Shown one piece after another: positions 59,325 through 64,000 of a stretch of 64,000 nucleotides of DNA (within the stretch, counting starts at the first letter, position 1; every line of letters starts with the position of its first letter). The DNA lies in NCBI GenBank assembly GCA_028554795.2, contig CM068842.1, positions 55,821,360 through 55,885,359 of the forward strand, in the 5' to 3' direction. The position numbers and the translations under genes are program-made. A model generated the notes under the pieces. It worked only from the letters and a program-made list of their open reading frames with translations, had not been told where the DNA came from and searched no databases. The stretch comes from Sinohyriopsis cumingii (lineage: Eukaryota > Mollusca > Bivalvia > Unionida > Unionidae).

Positions 59325-59395
59325 TAACTGTACCTGTTACTTGTGATTTTTAAGATAGAAATACATGTAATAACTATACCTGTTACTTGTGATTT
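59325..59395. repeat. Direct duplication (25 bp, offset 46) covering the splice donor of exon 59380-59463
   Basis: taactgtacctgttacttgt at 59325 recurs as taactatacctgttacttgt at 59371 and continues gattt in both; weaker similarity extends about 15 bp to the left. The distal copy has its own cag/gtacag donor-like site. Confidence 0.9.
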
Positions 59396-59463
59396 CAGAC
59401 TCTGCATTTCTGTATTTAAAACTGTAGACTCTTTCTCTTTGCTATTGAGATGATTTGTCAAAC
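59380..59463 (-). CDS. CLIP1: CLIP1-like exon 1 of the window (LTNHLNSKEKE...)
   Basis: First exon in transcription order, 84 nt. The acceptor reads ttctgttgtag and the donor cag/gtatag. Its first two bases finish a codon started in an exon beyond 64000, then 27 residues follow and one base is left over (phase 1). The peptide runs LTNHLNSKEKESTV to SLKSQVT and parallels human CLIP1 [20 protein letters not shown]. Only one reading frame is open across it. A near-copy of the donor region sits 46 bp further into the intron (59325-59349), so donor choice could be ambiguous. Confidence 0.8.
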
Positions 59464-62400
59464 CTACAACAGAAAAAAGTACAACAAAATATGCACTCAA
59501 ATATATTAAAACGTAACTTTGTATATGCAAACTTCTGAATGTTAAACAAATAAAAATAAAAACAGAAAAACAACATTTTTTTAATCCACCTATTATGCAA
59601 CCACAAAGACCTAATAAAATAGGCATGTATCTATTCAGAAAAAAAGATGGCATAATCAGACAAGTAAGGAATTGTATGGAATTACTGTCTTTAACAATAT
59701 GCATTCACAAGTATACATTTTTGCCAAACATGGCTTGGATGCAGATATCAAAATGAGACAGACGAAACAGCCTTTTACATGTTATTTTCTTAAAGAAGAA
59801 AAGAATTGCAAATTTTATGTCATAGATCACAGTGTAAGTGAAAGTACAAGTTACTGAAGTACCTTTGAAATATTAAGAAAGGGATGGGCTTCAACAGTGA
59901 GAAGAAAGAGAAGATGATGGTTTAAATGGTTTAATAATCACACTGAATATAAGCAGAGTACCACCAATTAATGCTAGTTACTTTATGTTAATTACATAAT
60001 AATATTTACAGAATGTTAGATTGGTCAATTGAAATGAGTTAACTTGACATACAATTGTTACAGCTTGCTCTTATGCAGGAAGGACTTGCAAGCCATTTAA
60101 CTAATCAAGTCACAGACCAAAACACAGTTGGCACTTAATTATGCTTTCCCTGAAACGCTAGTATGCAATGCTTTGATACAAATTAACCCAAATTCACTGT
60201 CATCTAACAAGCTAATAGCCCATAGAACAATGTAAGTAGAGACACTGAGAAAGCTTCAAGAAAAAAAATGAAATTCGTATCTTAACCATAAATGTACTGC
60301 TTCTGAAGATGAAGACTTGAAATTACTGTTTGGATCTCTCACTAAACACTAACTATACACAGCCTAGACTTGTTGTTAAGTTAAGCTGATAAAACTATTG
60401 ATTTGGTATTTGAATGGGAAGGATTTAAAGAAAGTCTTTTTAAACCCCCAAACCAATACATTGTTTTTCATGGCAACTGCTTGCAACACATTTTTGAGAA
60501 GATACTACATTACATATTAAAAAGTTGCAATAAGAGACCAGAATGCAATTAATGAGTACATGTGAAGCTTACAGTAGTCTCCAGCACCTATTGTAAACAA
60601 TGATTATCATGTAGAAAATACACTGTCTAAAGCAATCATGGAAATGAAATGATGGTCATTTACTATCTAAAATTTATTCTATTAAAAAGTTTTATCTTTT
60701 TAAAACTTTTAATCAGGACTATATGGAAGATATCTTTTTTTGACCAGATATATGGAGCTATTTCACAAATGAAGTGGAAACATTATATTGCCACTTGTGG
60801 CCATACAAAATGTTTCAACTTCAGAAATGCCATTTTTCCTTATATATACACCCTTTAAATATATATTGTTGTTTTTTCTTTAGAAAATATCAAAAATTTG
60901 CATAGATGTATTCTCCATTCTTTATCAATGTGATTAATTACTACATTACTACATCAATAAGAAGTTCCAAAAATTTACAATAAGCGTAAAACAGTGACTT
61001 TATAAAGATTTAGCTCCTATATATATTGCTTCAAAAAGTTGTGAGTTTTGTCAAAATAATGACCGTTTTTTTTACACTAAAATAGAAAGATTATTCTATA
61101 ACACATTTTATGCACAAGTGGGGTGGGGATACAGTAACAACAATATAGAGCAGCCAAATCCAACAGACTACAATGAGTTGACATCTTAAATAAAAGATTT
61201 TAATGATTATGAGTTTACCTATAAGGATTCTGGTTCTTTATTTTGTTTATCTGTGCATTCAAATGTGAATTGTGTGGTCTTGGTAAGTCTGCAGATTAGT
61301 TCAGTAAAGGACTTTACACCCAAATTTGTATTGTCTTATTTTGGTTTTCAATCAACACTCATCTATCCCCGATTTCTCCATCATTTTCAGACACGCTGAT
61401 GATTGTGATAAGAGTTAAAATCGCTACTTAAACAATTTGATCATTATATGTAATCAAGAGTTTTTCCATGAAATCCTGTAATATCTGTCGTAGAGTGCAA
61501 CTAGTATTATGATACTGCATAGGTGACACTGAATAATGAATTGAAGCAGCTTATGTAAGTTCATTTACAGACAGTTTGTACAATTCATGTGGAAAACTAT
61601 TATTAAAACAAATCATACCTGAAGCCTACATTCTGTAGTCTTCATGTTTAGCCATTTTTAATGGCACCTCTTCAATGATTACAATAAACAGTTTTTACAT
61701 ATTTTAATATCTGTTTATCCAGATGGAGAGAGGAAGTAAGGAAGGAAGGGAGAGAGAGAGGAGTAGAAACCAAAAAAAGAAAAAGGCCTAAATATGAAAA
61801 TACAAGACTGAAGGACTCACGGTACTAATTCCACTCCAATGGTAAACATATGGAAACACTATCATATTCAAAATTCAATAACTTAAAATTTATGGGTGCT
61901 GATAATGACACCTATAATTTTTCGTGCACATCTAACCTTGGTGCAAGCTTATGTGTGGAGAACACCATATGACCCGCGGCAATTTGTTTACATACATGTG
62001 CATGAAACACGTGTTATTGATTCTGCACCAAATGAATCAGGTGCTACTTTCAGTATTGAGTACTCCTGAGTCAAGCCTGTAAAAATGCTAAAGTTGCATC
62101 AGTAGAAATTTGTCAATATTTTTTTTACATTACATATAGGATAAGCTCTCAAAAGATATTTTTCCTAAAATTTTAATTTTCATTATTAACCAATTATGGA
62201 CCACCAAACCTGTAAATACTCTATCATTTCTTCACCCATTTCTAGACTGGTTCACAGTTCTTCCGTATAATTAGTACCGTGTGTCCTGAATAACATACAA
62301 AAGGTAGGTATACTTCTTCCAAGGGAAAAGAATATAGTTCCAAAAAGTGATACAAATGCTGTGGTGATAATAGTGGTTTTGCTCCTGCAGTGATATCAAT

Positions 62401-62865
62401 TTTCACACACACAACCATATGTACACATATGCCATAATGGGGAATAAAATACACAAAATAATAAAAAAGAACATTTTCTTTCTATGATACCAAAGCTGAA
62501 GTGCTTTAAAAAGTTGAAAAATTTCCAGATATTACTATTATTATTTGTCAAAATCTCGTTGTTCTTTAAATCTGCTTCAGATCTATTCTCAGTGTCAATA
62601 ATAGATGCCCAATTTTAAGGCTGAATTTGACAGAATGTGAGTAACCTTGGAGTGACATCCTGAACTGCCATACAAAATGCACAGTTGATCTTGAGTAGCT
62701 ACTGCAGATGGGGACATATGTGAAAAGTATAATCACTCATCTAATTTCTATATTCATTTAAAAGTACAATACACATTAGTTAACCTTTTCTGGGAAACCT
62801 ATCGCAAGTTGATTACCAAATAAACTTTTTGTTTTCTTTCAGCTGCACACTGGTCTGAAGGATTG

Positions 62866-62885
62866 TATGTGTGTGTGTGTGTGTG
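62866..62885. repeat. GT microsatellite
   Basis: (GT)10. Confidence 0.95.
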
Positions 62886-62979
62886 AAAGTGATAACCTCA
62901 ACACAAATATTTAACCTACGTTAGTAAAGTATGGAAAGCATTTCACAAAATCCTTCTTTGCTTTTTGAAGGTATAATAC

Positions 62980-63960
62980 TAACAAAGATGCATCCAATTA
63001 TCAAGTTTCATCATTCTAACATTAACAGCATCCAATAAATGAACTTTAAATACAAACTGTCAACAAAATCAATGAAGCATGAAATATAGGTCACTGATAC
63101 CTCCTTCTGCAATAAGGGTTTTTACTTGTCAGGATGTATCCCCTCACCAATAGCATCTTTTGCAATACTTTCTGTTCCTGAACTAAGTACAAAACTCTAA
63201 CCAAAGCCAGTAAAATGTGAAATGTAGATCACAGTGACCTTTTCTTGTATGGGTGTGGTATGAATACAGAGATCAATACAGTCATAGTTAATGATTCTAG
63301 TACGAACAGTGAGAACATAATTTAACCAAACTCAGTGATGCCTGAAATATCAGTCACAGGCAGCCTACATTTATGGTGTGGGTCAATACTCATCAAGATG
63401 TGTCCATTCACCAAGTGTCACGATTCAAGCTATAACATTACATGTACAAACACTCATATGTGGTCAAGGCTAGATGCCAGTAAAATGTGAAATATAGGTC
63501 AATGTAATCTTCTTTTGTTGTAAGCTTGTTATTAATATGGATGTACACAATCATCTAGTTTGATGATTCTAGGAGAACTAAAGAAAACAGCTTAACCTTT
63601 AACCTAAGTCAGTCAAGCATGAAATGTCAGTGATGACAGTATAGTATCCATCAAAATGAATCCATTTACCACCCAGTTTCATCACTCTAGGGATAACATT
63701 ATGCAAAGCAGGGTACAAAAAAAACGTCAAGCCAAACACAAAAACTTGACCAAGAATGCACAAATAATTTACATGTAGAAACCAAGTCAGCCACAGGGTA
63801 GGGGCTTTGAAACAGACTCCAAATGGTTGTCAAGGGAGAAGGCATTGTTGACATGCAGTGCAACTGTACATATTCACGTTTTGATAAGTGTTGACACAGG
63901 GGCTGATGGTAGTACATTAAATCTAATCTATCTCACTGAAGTGAGCTAAACAGTAGTGCA
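62980..63960. repeat. S7 degenerate tandem repeat at the right edge
   Basis: The phrase (a/c)atgaaat(a/g)t(a/c)ggtca and its variants mark monomers near 63070, 63208, 63333, 63479 and 63610 (spacings about 138, 125, 146, 131). Each includes a catcca..accaagtttcatgattct segment. May continue past 64000. Confidence 0.6.
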
Positions 63961-64000
63961 AATAAAATATTGTTGTGATTGGTGAAAGGCCCAAACAAAA

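Larger units (their letters stand above)
55466..59379 (-). other. Intron, 3.9 kb
   Basis: Contains an S1 element carrying a SINE, a truncated SINE with long flanking duplication, and the S8 degenerate repeat. The copied donor region (59325-59349) lies at its 5' edge. Confidence 0.75.
177..59463 (-). other. CLIP1: CLIP-170 (CLIP1)-like gene, internal part: 13 exons of the C-terminal coiled coil
   Basis: Cytoplasmic linker protein that in animals rides growing microtubule plus ends through N-terminal CAP-Gly domains, dimerises through a long coiled coil, and recruits partners such as dynactin through C-terminal zinc knuckles (family knowledge). Seen here: 13 minus-strand exons with GT-AG borders and matching phases that join into 520 residues, with no proline, six glycines, two cysteines and one tryptophan, rich in E, K, Q and L heptads. 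The order of segments follows human CLIP1: [11 protein letters not shown] is mirrored by exon 59380-59463, IAEIMKMSG by IGELMKNSG, and LKVKNLELQL by [10 protein letters not shown]. Human CLIP1 continues QIDFLNSVI just after the point where the last exon here ends. CAP-Gly exons must lie right of 64000 and the terminal exons left of position 1. CLIP2 paralogy cannot be excluded because the diagnostic ends are missing. Confidence 0.85.
59464..64000 (-). other. Partial intron upstream of the first visible exon, at least 4.5 kb
   Basis: I searched the minus strand for another heptad-rich exon with matching phase and found none, so the preceding exon lies beyond the window. The right end is the S7 degenerate array. 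59470-61700 and 61770-62860 are AT-rich without clear features; there is a purine-rich patch near 61730-61765 and a GT run at 62866-62885. Confidence 0.65.

Noticed and set aside
61232-61302. Possible extra CLIP1-like exon ending at a gtaaac donor
   Set aside because: The only usable frame leaves the wrong phase for the exon at 59463, and the frame matching in phase has a stop.
61606-61660. Possible short exon with gtatg donor (MAKHEDYRM)
   Set aside because: Stop codon before the donor in the open frame; no acceptor with a pyrimidine tract.

Overview
This is animal nuclear DNA, most likely from a mollusc and probably a bivalve (inference). It is AT-rich, its coding sequence is split into short exons with GT-AG introns, and it is crowded with tRNA-derived SINEs, MITEs, minisatellites and degenerate tandem-core elements that resemble bivalve pearl/CvA/mgE elements. 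There is no bacterial-type gene organisation, rRNA, free-standing tRNA gene or CRISPR array.

One host gene explains all the convincing coding sequence. It lies on the minus strand and spans the window, with its 5' exons beyond 64000 and its 3' exons before position 1. Thirteen exons (59463 down to 177) join in perfect phase into 520 residues with no proline and only two cysteines, a long coiled coil. Exon-by-exon similarity to human CLIP1 (CLIP-170, recalled from memory) identifies it as the C-terminal half of the coiled coil of a CLIP-170-like microtubule plus-end protein. The CAP-Gly domains (upstream) and the zinc knuckles (downstream) are outside the window. Coding sequence is 1562 bp of about 59 kb.

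The introns hold the rest. (1) At least eight families of degenerate tandem repeats, here S1-S8, most with monomers near 125-150 bp; S1 has a recurring head, a variable number of core monomers and a recurring tail with an imperfect hairpin, like non-autonomous Helitron/Helentron (HINE, pearl, CvA) elements. (2) Two tRNA-derived SINE families, several copies with clear target-site duplications. (3) DNA transposons: a broken Tigger/pogo element with recognisable CENP-B-type HTH and DDE transposase remnants (18175-19930), a 1.1-kb TA-flanked TIR element (14416-15509), a 584-bp TTAA-flanked piggyBac-type MITE (24900-25483), CAGTA-type hairpin MITEs, and a twin-hairpin MITE family with at least six copies. 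(4) Young tandem arrays: a 3.5-kb ~36-bp minisatellite (33160-36628), a ~1-kb 50-bp satellite with higher-order periodicity (51033-51995), and 21-, 25-, 44-, 48-, 55- and 60-bp arrays, one bounded by a perfect 38-bp inverted repeat.

No new enzyme or defence system is visible. The most interesting structure is the set of different repeat families that share one head-core-tail design and a common core motif inside the introns of a single conserved gene, together with nested insertions that give a relative chronology.
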